Source: Cyclobacteriaceae bacterium | GTDB taxonomy: Bacteria > Bacteroidota > Bacteroidia > Cytophagales > Cyclobacteriaceae | Length of the DNA stretch: 64,000 nucleotides | Direction of reading: 5' to 3' | Assembly (NCBI GenBank): GCA_016787565.1 | Contig: JAEUUG010000016.1 | Location: 1-64,000 of the forward strand | Shown: piece by piece, positions 53,701 to 61,496 of the stretch | How the letters are laid out: each line of letters starts with the position of its first letter | Numbering within the stretch: the first letter of the stretch is position 1 | The notes under the pieces: generated by a model | Told to the model about the DNA's origin: nothing | Database searches by the model: none | Seen by the model: only the letters and a program-made list of their open reading frames with translations | Position numbers and translations under genes: made by a program

Positions 53701-54447
53701 TAACCATGTTAAACCAGCATTCGAAGTATAGTAAAGTTGTTGGCGTGTTACGGCTACTCCAATGGATGCGTTTAGAAATGAAATCGACAGAACATTATCT
53801 GACATAGGCACCACCGTCCATGATGTTCCGCCATTAGTAGTTTTAATGATTTCATTGTCAGTGGCAATAATGAAATTAGCATTATCCAGGGCAACCAACT
53901 CATTAAAACTATTTGTTACAGGTGTGGACACCGAAGACCATGATGCTCCGCCATTAGAGGTTTTAAGCATGCGACCCTGTTCTCCAATGGCAAATCCTAT
54001 AGATGAAGAAGTGAAAGCAATTTGTCTGATTCTTCCGCCAACGGCTGAATGAACAAGCGTCCAACTACCGCCCCCATTGGTCGTTCGGAAAATAACCTCG
54101 TGTGTACCAATAAGGTTTGAACCAAAATAAAATCCATTTAGCTCATCAATGAAATAAATCCGAATGGGGCCTGTTTCGAAAATCAGAGACTGCCCTGCGG
54201 TCCAGTTCGTGAAATTCGCTTTGTTAAGTACCTGCCATGAAACTCCGGCATCAAAACTCTTAAACAAGTTGTAATTAGCACGATAAATAACCGTGGAGGA
54301 AACCACATCAACTTCACCCCCCGAAAATATTCTCTCCTGCCATTGGGCAACTCCTTCAACAGACACGCTTATTAACAGAATAAAAAACCATAATCTGCTG
54401 GTGAATACTGTATTTGAAATAAGTCCAACGGCATTTCTGCGGATCAT
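47785..54447 (-). CDS. Giant secreted T9SS-sorted beta-propeller/beta-helix protein
   Basis: 2220 residues. A signal peptide (about 1-35) is followed by a YCF48/BNR-like propeller (about 36-335) with FRTTNGGGSWTLVH-type repeats. Then come three copies of a module of about 510 residues: a CARDB-like beta-sandwich (near 340, 852, 1372), a short TVG...F...CG linker (near 449, 957, 1480; e.g. NNGICG, TNGVCG, NNVGVCG) and a right-handed parallel beta-helix. A fourth CARDB-like unit (near 1897) is followed by Ig-like segments. The last 75 residues are a type IX secretion sorting domain (RVYPNPTSRFLHV...GIYFLEI). It should be exported and attached to the surface, perhaps for adhesion or polysaccharide binding. 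Confidence 0.85.
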   Translation of the reverse strand: MIRRNAVGLISNTVFTSRLWFFILLISVSVEGVAQWQERIFSGGEVDVVSSTVIYRANYNLFKSFDAGVSWQVLNKANFTNWTAGQSLIFETGPIRIYFIDELNGFYFGSNLIGTHEVIFRTTNGGGSWTLVHSAVGGRIRQIAFTSSSIGFAIGEQGRMLKTSNGGASWSSVSTPVTNSFNELVALDNANFIIATDNEIIKTTNGGTSWTVVPMSDNVLSISFLNASIGVAVTRQQLYYTSNAGLTWLPLGVNIPKDARFSVVKFFSNGFGYMGTDIGLYKSQDGKFWSPQRSLGEVNVHQLDFFENHGYLLATNPSNGLNDYYTSSGGDPLPVNEAHVVEVAKVSTNQCRGVYPVQAKIINQGIHPLTTLTLHFSIDGIEQTPMHWSGNLMSGDTTEFITIGSFHFTKTGHEFAVKVWSGNPNGFADDYAGNDQATILQAFNKFSGSYTVGNSPTSDFANLSTAISFLQNNGICGNDGLVFNVEPGTYVDDFDLDYIYDYSGQKIIIQSTTGNPADVIFQAQTTGYQIRFGEITVKGISWKSESGNVFSVLKNYQSEHIHLELLNNVIETGSVSYKSGIYLTSFTGSIVIKGNSILNGFNGLLYSGSATTPEPGSVLTITGNTFSKQARQIVNIESGQAEMIITANRFIGTPGKAEHFYAIWMDNNARPVRIANNYFEIISTAEMYALNSVVLYHVKDIDFAFNTTLATNTSPITLLSVSHSEDIRILNNIFANYGKGSIYSLTDNARVTCDYNSPFSKDGMGATGMVPYAQRARDFSIWQAISGYDMHSISVDPQLDGNGPHIKLNTSNYALSGSGTPLSNFLTDIDGELRSVTKPDIGADEFNTPATDLGIVHIKTDHTYCPSSRTIEVELKNFGKTNINTYRVNWSVNQVVQPFVIGAQPILAGATKIQSVPAYLFGEGDFEIKVWLSHVGGDPIVWNDSSAVTINVRQGLEGTYTVGGVNPNFSSLLDATAALATNGVCGPVVLKIRPGVYEEQVSLGKYPGVSATNTVSIQSETKDSTSVVFKAPTSTVNFEAAAWIELRSISIEALYGPAISFRAGSSHITLSNCRVSGSVVDDYLASEEFNTIQHCSFAPYPDGSLPGITLYGHYSDILERNNSIVKNSFPQGGTITMTRQFSCRVNENVNPRIVYHQVLGEYQIIGNKTIRMDIQGCHAKGKTQGLISNNIVFGEISQLELSNSDNVRILHNTIVSSFDIGFGPVLIINSMQENGQDFDQIEVKNNIIVSLKNNMVASYNTTNGIDVDYNTYWTNHKTPLKTTDGTVLDFAPHANYFEELDKYQLETTIDTHSQFLLPRFVSSTDFHIANDARLKSKGTAVGILTDFDGDVRNTTSPDPGADEFTFLAASHDAGITLIKRPHDCGTSQKVYATIRNFGSTTLTSVQVKWFLSGNPLNTYNWTGTLLRDQSSEIELGTVVLTPADTFRITAWTENPNGVLDNEHLNDSTSLGSIYQKLTGNYSVGPGNELDFPSPRQAATYLNNVGVCGPVTMLIEPGIYDERVWIRTIEGASEVNRITFQSKEMDSTSVLIRQNDWAYDPQESVNNYTVLLDGAQFVSLRGLCIQGDYLVNSVVYQNGVSNTTLSNMWIRGAGSRVYYDGSLLIMELGSSQLRNNVIENSFFENGFNGIWVKGTGDAYHYYSMHNTTIRNNRFAEQSGLSIGIVNAENTVIEKNDLRTSTQERYFYSYGINVSSGKGGLKISNNRVQGNYGAAIKVGFSSTPGGLVFNNVVLPSPGYYGISSEANKKLTFAFNTVVTRDVGCFMADYDSGVSVLNNNFIHYGAGKYADYDEDFNDVYHNTHDYNNYFGSGELSPGAEVHPRYIDPQFVSSTDLHPQNLLFRGTGKSIPGIDKDFDGNVRGEFPTIGAYEVKVYPGDIQINDLHAQSCHEIFMVLQNAGQDRVGSALVNWSINGEVQTPYEWKGLLLPGEISTPFKLGTIPSAFAGDLNIKAWSELPNGFPDTEQSNDEKEMIFSPIPSVELGSDFTSCLIFGTTITLEVSQLYEEYQWSTGSTQSSTEVSTSGTYSLTVKDVNGCFSSDQITVQTIPVTIPTITLEDGILISSEADNYQWILDGAPIENEISRILTLAAIGDYQVMVTTNGCQVVSDVKRIIITEIESSQDSIRVYPNPTSRFLHVILPHYFTGQVKMMFRNAIGQEYAPRVVVSEAGVIMDLEDMNAGIYFLEIISSTKSRQLFKIVVQ

Positions 54448-54777
54448 TTAAAGCTAATTAATGAAACAATAATAATGCAAAAGTGAGATTTTGTCAATGA
54501 GTGACCCCAAGCTTAATGCCGAACATTGTAGAATGATTTTCCCGCTTCTGCGGATTTTACTCCTCACTATGACAAATTAATCATGCCGTGAAGCCAGTCT
54601 AGCTTTTGTGAATTGAAAGCCAAACTAAAAAAACAATAATAAAGTCGTAGTTATTTCAATGCGTCAAATACTAACTAACAAACTACCTGAACCCAACAAA
54701 GCTGGTATACACCAACACTAAGTAACTTGCTATCGCAAGAGCGTGAAATGTGGCTCAATTGATGGTAGCTTGCAGTC
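54448..54777. other. Intergenic 330 bp between divergent genes
   Basis: Lies between the starts of the giant protein gene and the sterol-desaturase-like gene. It presumably holds both promoters; I see no small gene or strong repeat. Confidence 0.4.
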
Positions 54778-55518
54778 ATGTTTTATTTTCTTTCGAAAAA
54801 TTTCTGGGGTGATCCCTGGCTTGTTGCCATGTTTCTGGCTTCCGTGTTAGTAATAATTTTTCTTCGGTATGTTTTCGTTGCTTATTTCTACAATAAAATT
54901 TTCAGAGCCATCACCAAGAGTCAACTCAATATTTATCTCACAAAAAAGAAACAAGTAATAAAAGAAATTAAGTGGTCGTTTATTTCGTCTGGGATCTTCA
55001 CGGTTTACGGAGCGCTTTGCTTCTGGGCATACCAACAGGGCTATACCAGCATTTATGAAGAGGTTTCAGCGTATCCTATCTGGTATCTCTGCATAAGTCC
55101 GTTGTTGTTTCTTTTTTTCTACGAAACATACTACTACTGGCTCCATCGGTGGATGCACAGACCCGGTATTTATAAAATTGTTCATCACGTACATCACCAA
55201 AGCATTGATACAACCGTATTCACATCGTTTTCCTTTCACCCACTGGAAGCCTCCCTGCAGTTTTTATTCTTTCCCATCGCCATTTTTTTTATCCCCATGC
55301 ACTACACCATTGTGTTGTTGGTGTTAACCATACTCACACTTTCTGCTGTGATCAACCACAGCGGAATGGAGATTTTTAAAAAATCATTTCTATTAAAAAA
55401 TATTATTGGATTTTCGCATCATCACCTTCACCATGTTGAATTCAAAACTAATTACGGCTTATACCTGACATGGTGGGACAAATGGATGAGAACAGAAAGT
55501 AAAACTCCTCTTGAATAG
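54778..55518 (+). CDS. Sterol desaturase/fatty-acid hydroxylase family protein
   Basis: 246 residues, about five membrane helices. The di-iron histidine motifs are present: HRWMH, HHVHH and HHLHH, plus HSG near 200. The family hydroxylates or desaturates lipid tails or sterols using a di-iron centre in the membrane. Substrate unknown; likely a lipid modification of this organism. Confidence 0.9.
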   Translation: MFYFLSKNFWGDPWLVAMFLASVLVIIFLRYVFVAYFYNKIFRAITKSQLNIYLTKKKQVIKEIKWSFISSGIFTVYGALCFWAYQQGYTSIYEEVSAYPIWYLCISPLLFLFFYETYYYWLHRWMHRPGIYKIVHHVHHQSIDTTVFTSFSFHPLEASLQFLFFPIAIFFIPMHYTIVLLVLTILTLSAVINHSGMEIFKKSFLLKNIIGFSHHHLHHVEFKTNYGLYLTWWDKWMRTESKTPLE

Positions 55519-55548
55519 GAATGGAATCCAAAAAAAGATCATTCAACT

Positions 55549-56139
55549 TTAACGGGCAAAAAGAAAATACAACAGTACCATGATTACCGCACCCGCCCCC
55601 GTTAACAAGAGCCCGCTCAATTTCTTTTTCGCAAGAAAAAAAATCATTAAAAAACCTGTTAACGAAACGAAAATCATGAGTACAGCGCTGATATCGATAA
55701 GCCATGCCCAGGTTGTTCCGGTATCACGTCCTTTATGAAGATCATTCAATATCGCTACCGTTCCTGATTTCGTAATGGTCAGTTCATAACTTCCGGTTGC
55801 CCGATCAACAAAAGCATCAGCCGAATAGCCCGGACCTTTAAATGAAACAGTGCACTCTGCATCATCGGTCAAAAAGTCTTTCAATCTCGATTTTATGTTG
55901 TGCGTATTTCTAAAGTATTCAACCACCTCCAATTCATCTACCCTGGCAGCATTCGTCTGCACCCACGATAAAGGCAATTCACCCGTCAACTGCTCAATTT
56001 TTTGTTGACCTTCAATCCAGTTGGTATGGTTAAGTGTAACTCCGGTAACAGCAAAAAACAGGAGTGTTGCAAAACTGAACATCGATAAATAGATGTGCAG
56101 CCAGCGTGTCCAGGATGCTACTTCTCTTTTGACCATCAT
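55549..56139 (-). CDS. PepSY-associated membrane protein
   Basis: 196 residues: a membrane helix at about 18-38 (SFATLLFFAVTGVTLNH, the PepSY_TM signature), a periplasmic domain, and two helices at 140-195 separated by a charged loop (AKKK). It lies 7 bp after the ApbE-DUF2271 gene on the same strand, suggesting a joint role in periplasmic flavin/redox chemistry. Confidence 0.8.
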   Translation of the reverse strand: MMVKREVASWTRWLHIYLSMFSFATLLFFAVTGVTLNHTNWIEGQQKIEQLTGELPLSWVQTNAARVDELEVVEYFRNTHNIKSRLKDFLTDDAECTVSFKGPGYSADAFVDRATGSYELTITKSGTVAILNDLHKGRDTGTTWAWLIDISAVLMIFVSLTGFLMIFFLAKKKLSGLLLTGAGAVIMVLLYFLFAR

Positions 56140-56146
56140 GCGTACA

Positions 56147-57643
56147 CTATTTGTCTTTCACAGGGTGAATATCCAGCGATACCGCTGTAATCTCCACACC
56201 ACCGGGAACATCCAACTGCTTGGCCTTACTGTTCCAGTCGATCTCCTGTTTAATTAGCTGATAGGTTCCGTGTTCCCGTGCAGCCTCTATATAGACGGTA
56301 TATTTTCCGGAAGGCACAAGGTTACCCCTGTCATCCAGTCCATCCCATGTCAATGTGTACCGTCCCGGTGATCGGGTTGCACTGCTAATCGACTCGATTG
56401 CACCTGACTGGTTTACGGACTGATACTTACTGTACCAACGTTTAAGGTCCGGGAGCCAGCGTGACTTATTATACCATAAAGCCAGATTACGCACAGGTTC
56501 CTTTTTTTTATCTTCAACCCAAATGGCAACAAACGGTCTGCGGAACCTGCCCTCAAAGCGAGCTAACTCCAGTTGAATTGTTAATTCGTATTTTCCGTTT
56601 GTAATTTTCGCTTTCTCATTGTTGACGGTATAGGCCGAAGATTTTGCTTGCAACAGATTCCATCCGCTGCTCTCAATACGCTGCCCGTCTTTTGTAATGA
56701 TCATATATTCGACTCCCGGAAGTTGACTGACCAATGCAGCGCTTTCATCCGGTAAAAGAATATTTAATGCTGTAGCCAATGCACCTGCATCCGTTGCGCT
56801 TTCGGCCACTACGGTAGCACTGATAACACCCGTTACAGGAATTGCCGTGCGAACATCCAGAATATGAGAGAACCATTGCTCACCAAGCTGGAAACCACGT
56901 CTATAATTACCGCTCGTAGCAATGGCCTTTCCTTTCAGGTTGAGAATATCAAGTGGTGCATCGTTTTCAGCATCTGCTGTAGGATTTGCTACACGAATGC
57001 GCTCTTCCCTATCTCCGGCTACAACTATATCGCCACCCATGTTAACAACCGAACCGGTAACACCCGGCAAAAGCATAATTTGTTTGGAAACCTTTTGAAG
57101 GATATAACTTTTTACAAAAGAATTGAATAACAATGGCTCGGTTGTGAGGTGCCGCGCTGTTTGCTCAACATCACTTAAAATCCAATGCCTACGATTCATG
57201 GAGGCTACAGCACCGGCCAACGCACTGGCAGACGGATAGACTTGATCAACGGAAGCCTTTTTCCAGGTGGCAACGGCAATGCCTGCCGAAGCATTCAGCG
57301 CTCCTCCTGTTTTCACTTTCCAACCATCAAATAATGTTAGCACCTCAAAAAGCTCTGACGACACAGGTACATTGGTGTTTAGTGTTTTTTGCCAACGACT
57401 CACTTCACTGGAAGGATCGTAGGTACTCAGAATATGGCTTAATCGATCAATTTCCGTAAGGGCCGCCTCCTCAGCCGCAATAGCAGCCTGTTCAGAATTG
57501 GCCACAACTTTAAGTTCAAAGGAAGTACCCAGTACATTTTCATAATTAAATTGGTAGGCGATAGGGCTATGAGGCCGATTGACAGAACTGACCAGAAGCA
57601 TAAGCAACGCAGCCGTAATAACAATTAACAAGAATGGTTTCAT
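56147..57643 (-). CDS. ApbE-like FMN transferase fused to DUF2271
   Basis: 498 residues from MKPFLLIVI; an earlier Met gives six extra residues. An N-terminal signal/anchor (1-22) precedes an ApbE-type domain (about 30-330): GTSFELKV, LSTYDPSSEVSRWQ, VVNMGGDIVVAG and SATDAGALATAL are family landmarks. The C-terminal 340-495 is a DUF2271 domain (TIQLELARFEGRFRRPFVAIWVED). ApbE attaches FMN to Thr of flavoproteins outside the cytoplasm. Together with PepSY it suggests maturation of a flavin-based electron-transfer system. Confidence 0.85.
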   Translation of the reverse strand: MKPFLLIVITAALLMLLVSSVNRPHSPIAYQFNYENVLGTSFELKVVANSEQAAIAAEEAALTEIDRLSHILSTYDPSSEVSRWQKTLNTNVPVSSELFEVLTLFDGWKVKTGGALNASAGIAVATWKKASVDQVYPSASALAGAVASMNRRHWILSDVEQTARHLTTEPLLFNSFVKSYILQKVSKQIMLLPGVTGSVVNMGGDIVVAGDREERIRVANPTADAENDAPLDILNLKGKAIATSGNYRRGFQLGEQWFSHILDVRTAIPVTGVISATVVAESATDAGALATALNILLPDESAALVSQLPGVEYMIITKDGQRIESSGWNLLQAKSSAYTVNNEKAKITNGKYELTIQLELARFEGRFRRPFVAIWVEDKKKEPVRNLALWYNKSRWLPDLKRWYSKYQSVNQSGAIESISSATRSPGRYTLTWDGLDDRGNLVPSGKYTVYIEAAREHGTYQLIKQEIDWNSKAKQLDVPGGVEITAVSLDIHPVKDK

Positions 57644-57825
57644 AGTACAATGTGTTCCCACAGTTTGTAGTTAGACACTATTTTCTCCGATTATATTCCC
57701 CAAATCTGATTTAATTCTGTGCGACCTACAGAATACCCTGAAATTCAAAAAGTTTTTCGATACCGGGAATAAAACCACTCATTCGGTTGTCTAATGAACA
57801 ACTCGCCCAACCGTCTATCAGCAGT

Positions 57826-58365
57826 ATGAAAGACACCATAGAAGATGCAGAATTGATAGCCGAAGCATTAAACGGAGAAATGGCGTCATTTAAAACGCTG
57901 GTCAATCGCTACGAAGGAGAGGTCGCAGGAGTTGTGAAATCTATGCTGGGTGATTCACCGGAAGCCATGGATGTTGGGCAAGAGGTTTTTATTCGATTCT
58001 ACGAGTCAATGAAAAAATTCAAAGGTGAATCTGCTCTTGGAACCTATCTCGTCCGAATTGCCATTAATCTTTCGCTAAATGAAATCAAGCGAAGGAAGAA
58101 AAGGCAGAATGTACTTCGGCCGCTGGAAGATGGACGATTTGCAAGATCAGTAGATGATGATCATGACATGACGGAAGTTGTTCAACATGAAATACGTCAA
58201 CTTGATCCGGATTTTCGAGCCGTTGTTTCTTTGCGAATGATTGAGGGTTATACTACAGAAGAAACAGCAGCCATATTAAACGTTCCGATGGGAACAGTTT
58301 TATCCAGATTATTTAGAGCACAGAAAAAGTTAAAGACCGTTCTATCAAAATTTGTAACATCATGA
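57826..58365 (+). CDS. ECF-type RNA polymerase sigma factor
   Basis: 179 residues from the ATG at 57826; a TTG 13 codons upstream is possible. Region 2: FKTLVNRYEGEVAGVVKSMLGDSPEAMDVGQEVFIRFYES. Region 4: LDPDFRAVVSLRMIEGYTTEETAAILNVPMGTVLSRLFRAQKKL. It is coupled by a 4-bp overlap to the next gene, which looks like its anti-sigma factor. Confidence 0.88.
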   Translation: MKDTIEDAELIAEALNGEMASFKTLVNRYEGEVAGVVKSMLGDSPEAMDVGQEVFIRFYESMKKFKGESALGTYLVRIAINLSLNEIKRRKKRQNVLRPLEDGRFARSVDDDHDMTEVVQHEIRQLDPDFRAVVSLRMIEGYTTEETAAILNVPMGTVLSRLFRAQKKLKTVLSKFVTS

Positions 58366-58787
58366 ACTTGGCAGAATTTGAAGATTTATATATCCGATCG
58401 CTCGATGCTCCGCTGCATGCAAAAGAAAAGGAGCTGTTAGAAAATGAACTGAAACACAACTCCGATCTGGCAGAAGCGCTGACACATCACAACGCTGTAC
58501 GTAACCTTCTCTACAGGAAAGAGCCTGCAACTTTTGGCCCCTACTTCGCGGCCAAAGTCATTCATAAAATTCAACAAGCCGGTAGCGTCATAGACCAGCA
58601 GATTTTTACATTCTTTAAGAAATTTCAATTGGCGGCAATCGGTATCATCATGGCGCTCATTGTAGTGAATATTATCTTCACGGACGAGCCCACCATCCCA
58701 TCCATTCTTGGACTGGACACAGCCGTTACCACCGATGAAGAAATTGTTTCTATTAATTTTCTTGAAACCTTAACCGATAATTTATGA
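58362..58787 (+). CDS. Putative anti-sigma factor with one membrane helix
   Basis: 141 residues: a cytosolic helical part (FEDLYIRSLDAPLHAKEKELLENELKHN, ZAS-less), one membrane helix (about 87-105) and a short outer tail. Position directly after the sigma factor gene, with ATGA overlaps on both sides, supports a membrane-bound anti-sigma role. No CxxC or HxxxC zinc motif. Confidence 0.65.
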   Translation: MNLAEFEDLYIRSLDAPLHAKEKELLENELKHNSDLAEALTHHNAVRNLLYRKEPATFGPYFAAKVIHKIQQAGSVIDQQIFTFFKKFQLAAIGIIMALIVVNIIFTDEPTIPSILGLDTAVTTDEEIVSINFLETLTDNL

Positions 58788-59200
58788 ACAACGATAAGAA
58801 GAAGTCAATCATGGCATTGAGTATCACGTTGATCATCGGTGTGTTGCTGGGTCTTTTGATTCCGGGTGCATTTCATAAAATCAGGCAACGCGGAGAGCGT
58901 GGAAGTCGTGGCCCGCATTACACACTTGAGCATAAGCAAAAGTGGTTTGCAAGCACAATCCATCGTATTATCCAACCCGACAGCCTGCAGGCACAACAAA
59001 TAAAACCAGTAACCGATTGGGCAGCGATTGGAATCGATTCTATTGAACGTTCAGCTAACCTTCAAATGAGTAACCTGCTTGATTCTGTTAAGGTGCAACT
59101 TAATCCACTGCTTTCGCATGAGCAACGTAAGCGACTTGAAGAATTCGATACCAAAGCAAAGGCCAACTGGAACGTTGGCGAAAAACGAAGACGAAAATGA
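58784..59200 (+). CDS. Periplasmic membrane-anchored protein of the sigma operon
   Basis: 138 residues with an N-terminal anchor helix (8-27) and a charged helical periplasmic part, ending in a basic KRRRK tail. It resembles Spy/CpxP- or CnrX-like sensor proteins in build (HKQKWFASTIHRIIQPDSLQAQQIKPV, then LSHEQRKRLEEFD), which often sense metal or envelope stress for ECF sigma factors. Role inferred from operon position. Confidence 0.6.
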   Translation: MNNDKKKSIMALSITLIIGVLLGLLIPGAFHKIRQRGERGSRGPHYTLEHKQKWFASTIHRIIQPDSLQAQQIKPVTDWAAIGIDSIERSANLQMSNLLDSVKVQLNPLLSHEQRKRLEEFDTKAKANWNVGEKRRRK

Positions 59201-59319
59201 TGCTCCTTCGGGCTAATCTCGAACCACTGCCCTTTCCGTTAGAAAACACTAAACTACATTTTTATGTAGGTCGATTGTATTGTCGGTTTTAGTAACTTCC
59301 TCCACTAAAATACCCGATC

Positions 59320-60390
59320 ATGAAAAAATATTTACTTATGTTATCAGCGCTTTTCACCCTATCGCTGGTGGATGCGCAAGATAAACTTGCATATTATTTT
59401 GCCGGAGCGGGTGATCCATCCGGCAAGGCAAATATTGAGACGCTCATCGGTAGTTTTATAAAACCGCTCGGTCAGGATGTTGCTGTGTTACCGGGTATGG
59501 GTTGGTACAGTACTGCCAAGACACATAAAAAATGGGGATTTGATCTGAGCGTTTCCGTTAACTCAGTTTTCGTTTCTAACGAAGACAAGTTTTATAATTT
59601 CCCGGGTGGGCTTACTGGTTTGGATTACCTGGGAACAGATTCAGGCAATGATCCCATCCCTACGGTTTACGGACCAGAGTCAGAGAACCCAATTTTTGAA
59701 ATTACAACAGGGCCAAATGCAGGCGTGCGGTACAAAGGCGCAGATGGATTTGACCCGGAAGCTGAATATTTTCTTAGTGCTCAGCCGATCTATACTATTC
59801 AAGGCGGCATAGGACTTTTTAAAAATACAGACTTACGTTTTCGCATCACACCCCAAACTACCATCAGCACTGTCAAGTTTGGTAACTGGGGTCTCGGTGT
59901 CATGCATGATGTGTTACAGCATATCAGCCCGGAAAGCAAATTTGACTTATCTGTATTTCTTGGCTATACACAAATTAATGGCACAGTTGATTTAAGTGGC
60001 ATCTATTCTGGTAATGGTCAGGAGGCCAAGGTAACGGCTTCTGGGTTTACCGGTCAGGCAATTATCTCAAAAGAATTCAGTGTGTTAACTGTTTACGGTG
60101 GAGTTGGATATGACGCTGGAAAAACCACTATCGACATTAACGGTGCGTATACCGTTGATGAGTACATCGATGCAGATTCAGACACAGAGACTCCACTCCC
60201 GCAGGTATTCACGCTAACGAATCCCTTCACCTACGATTACGAAAACTCTGGATTTCGATTCACAGGAGGGTTGCGATTACGGCTTGGACCCATAACGCTT
60301 AACGGAGACTATTCCTTTGTAGGCGACAAACGTGTATTGGCCGTTGGTCTTGGTTTTCTTACAGATGCAAAATCAAATGAAAAGAATTAA
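59320..60390 (+). CDS. DUF6588-type outer-membrane protein
   Basis: 356 residues with a Sec signal (MLSALFTLSLVDAQ). Beta-barrel pattern: GMGWYSTAKTHKKWGFDLSVSVNSVF, RITPQTTISTVKFGNWGLGVMHD and a closing RLGPITLNGDYSFVGDKRVLAVGLGF. The layout fits DUF6588 outer-membrane proteins. Possibly controlled by the preceding sigma operon, judging only from its place. Confidence 0.7.
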   Translation: MKKYLLMLSALFTLSLVDAQDKLAYYFAGAGDPSGKANIETLIGSFIKPLGQDVAVLPGMGWYSTAKTHKKWGFDLSVSVNSVFVSNEDKFYNFPGGLTGLDYLGTDSGNDPIPTVYGPESENPIFEITTGPNAGVRYKGADGFDPEAEYFLSAQPIYTIQGGIGLFKNTDLRFRITPQTTISTVKFGNWGLGVMHDVLQHISPESKFDLSVFLGYTQINGTVDLSGIYSGNGQEAKVTASGFTGQAIISKEFSVLTVYGGVGYDAGKTTIDINGAYTVDEYIDADSDTETPLPQVFTLTNPFTYDYENSGFRFTGGLRLRLGPITLNGDYSFVGDKRVLAVGLGFLTDAKSNEKN

Positions 60391-60419
60391 ATCCCAGCCA
60401 TCGCTTTAATGGAGTCGAC

Positions 60420-61496
60420 TCAAAAGAATTTAGTCCATAATCGGGCCAGGCCAAAACAAATGCTGTGCAGTATGCGGTAACGGATTTTTTTCTTTACCAG
60501 GCGATTGTGGAATTTTTCTGTAAGCTTTCGCCTAAGACTGAATCTCATTGTTGCCAATGCAGAATCTGATATCTTGAGTTGAATCATCTCATCGCTTTCG
60601 GAATCAATTTCCTGAAGTGCTTCTATAAATTGGCTATAGAAAGCCTCACGCATGTGGCGCTGTTGTGCACTATCCTTACGGGAGTCGCGGGGTGGTCGTA
60701 CAAAAACAGGATTCAGGTTAATTTCCCAAAGTTGCAACGTACCATCAACCATGGCGTAATCAGCCCGGCCATAGCGTATACCAGAAAGGGTAAATATTTG
60801 TCTCAACCACTGCTCATGAGGATTGTCGCGCATAAATTCCTCCACTTCCATTTGCTTGCTTTTCATAAGCGTATCTGAAACACCAATGGTTGACTTAACC
60901 ATCCAGCCAGTACCGTAGTTTAAATACCGTGGCATAACCCGATTGCCCAGCACAAAAGCTGAGTACTTTACAAAGTATCCAGCTGAACCGGAGGTATCCA
61001 GAAATTCTATAACCAACAAATCGTGAGAAGGATAACCTAGAAAATTTAACATTCGGATGTTGCGCTCCAAATCCTTCAGGTTATCAATCAGCTTTGTAAG
61101 TGGTCCGGTATGTCGATCCGCCTGACGGACAAAAACAGGAAAACGAAGATGGGTGAGTGATTCCGTTGCCCGCGCCACATTGAAACGGTTGATACCATCT
61201 TCATACATTTTTTTAAGAAGATCATACCGGAGCAATACGGTAGCCGGATCATTGATAAGCTGCACATGCGGGTAAAATTTACGAAGCTGACAACCGATTT
61301 CTCTTGCTATTTCCCGCTGCTCCGGAGAGAGTAAATCAAGATCAGAAAAAATAAAAGTGCCAGCACGAATAGTGCGCAGGGCTTCCATGCTTTCCCATAG
61401 AATGATTTTAATCCGGCCTTCAAATTGCTCTCCACCCGACCGCAGAAAGTTTTTAATAGAACCACTGTTTCTTCGCGAAAGGACAAAATAGATCAT
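60420..61496 (-). CDS. ATP-grasp-fold protein (RimK/CphA-like)
   Basis: 358 residues. The C-terminal half has the ATP-grasp signature YGRADYAMVDGTLQLWEINLNPVF (metal-binding Asp/Glu/Asn set) and a central PVFVRQADRHTGP loop. N-terminal part is a Rossmann-like pre-grasp domain. It likely ligates an amino acid or similar to an acceptor; substrate unknown. Its start overlaps the symporter stop by 4 bp. Confidence 0.75.
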   Translation of the reverse strand: MIYFVLSRRNSGSIKNFLRSGGEQFEGRIKIILWESMEALRTIRAGTFIFSDLDLLSPEQREIAREIGCQLRKFYPHVQLINDPATVLLRYDLLKKMYEDGINRFNVARATESLTHLRFPVFVRQADRHTGPLTKLIDNLKDLERNIRMLNFLGYPSHDLLVIEFLDTSGSAGYFVKYSAFVLGNRVMPRYLNYGTGWMVKSTIGVSDTLMKSKQMEVEEFMRDNPHEQWLRQIFTLSGIRYGRADYAMVDGTLQLWEINLNPVFVRPPRDSRKDSAQQRHMREAFYSQFIEALQEIDSESDEMIQLKISDSALATMRFSLRRKLTEKFHNRLVKKKIRYRILHSICFGLARLWTKFF

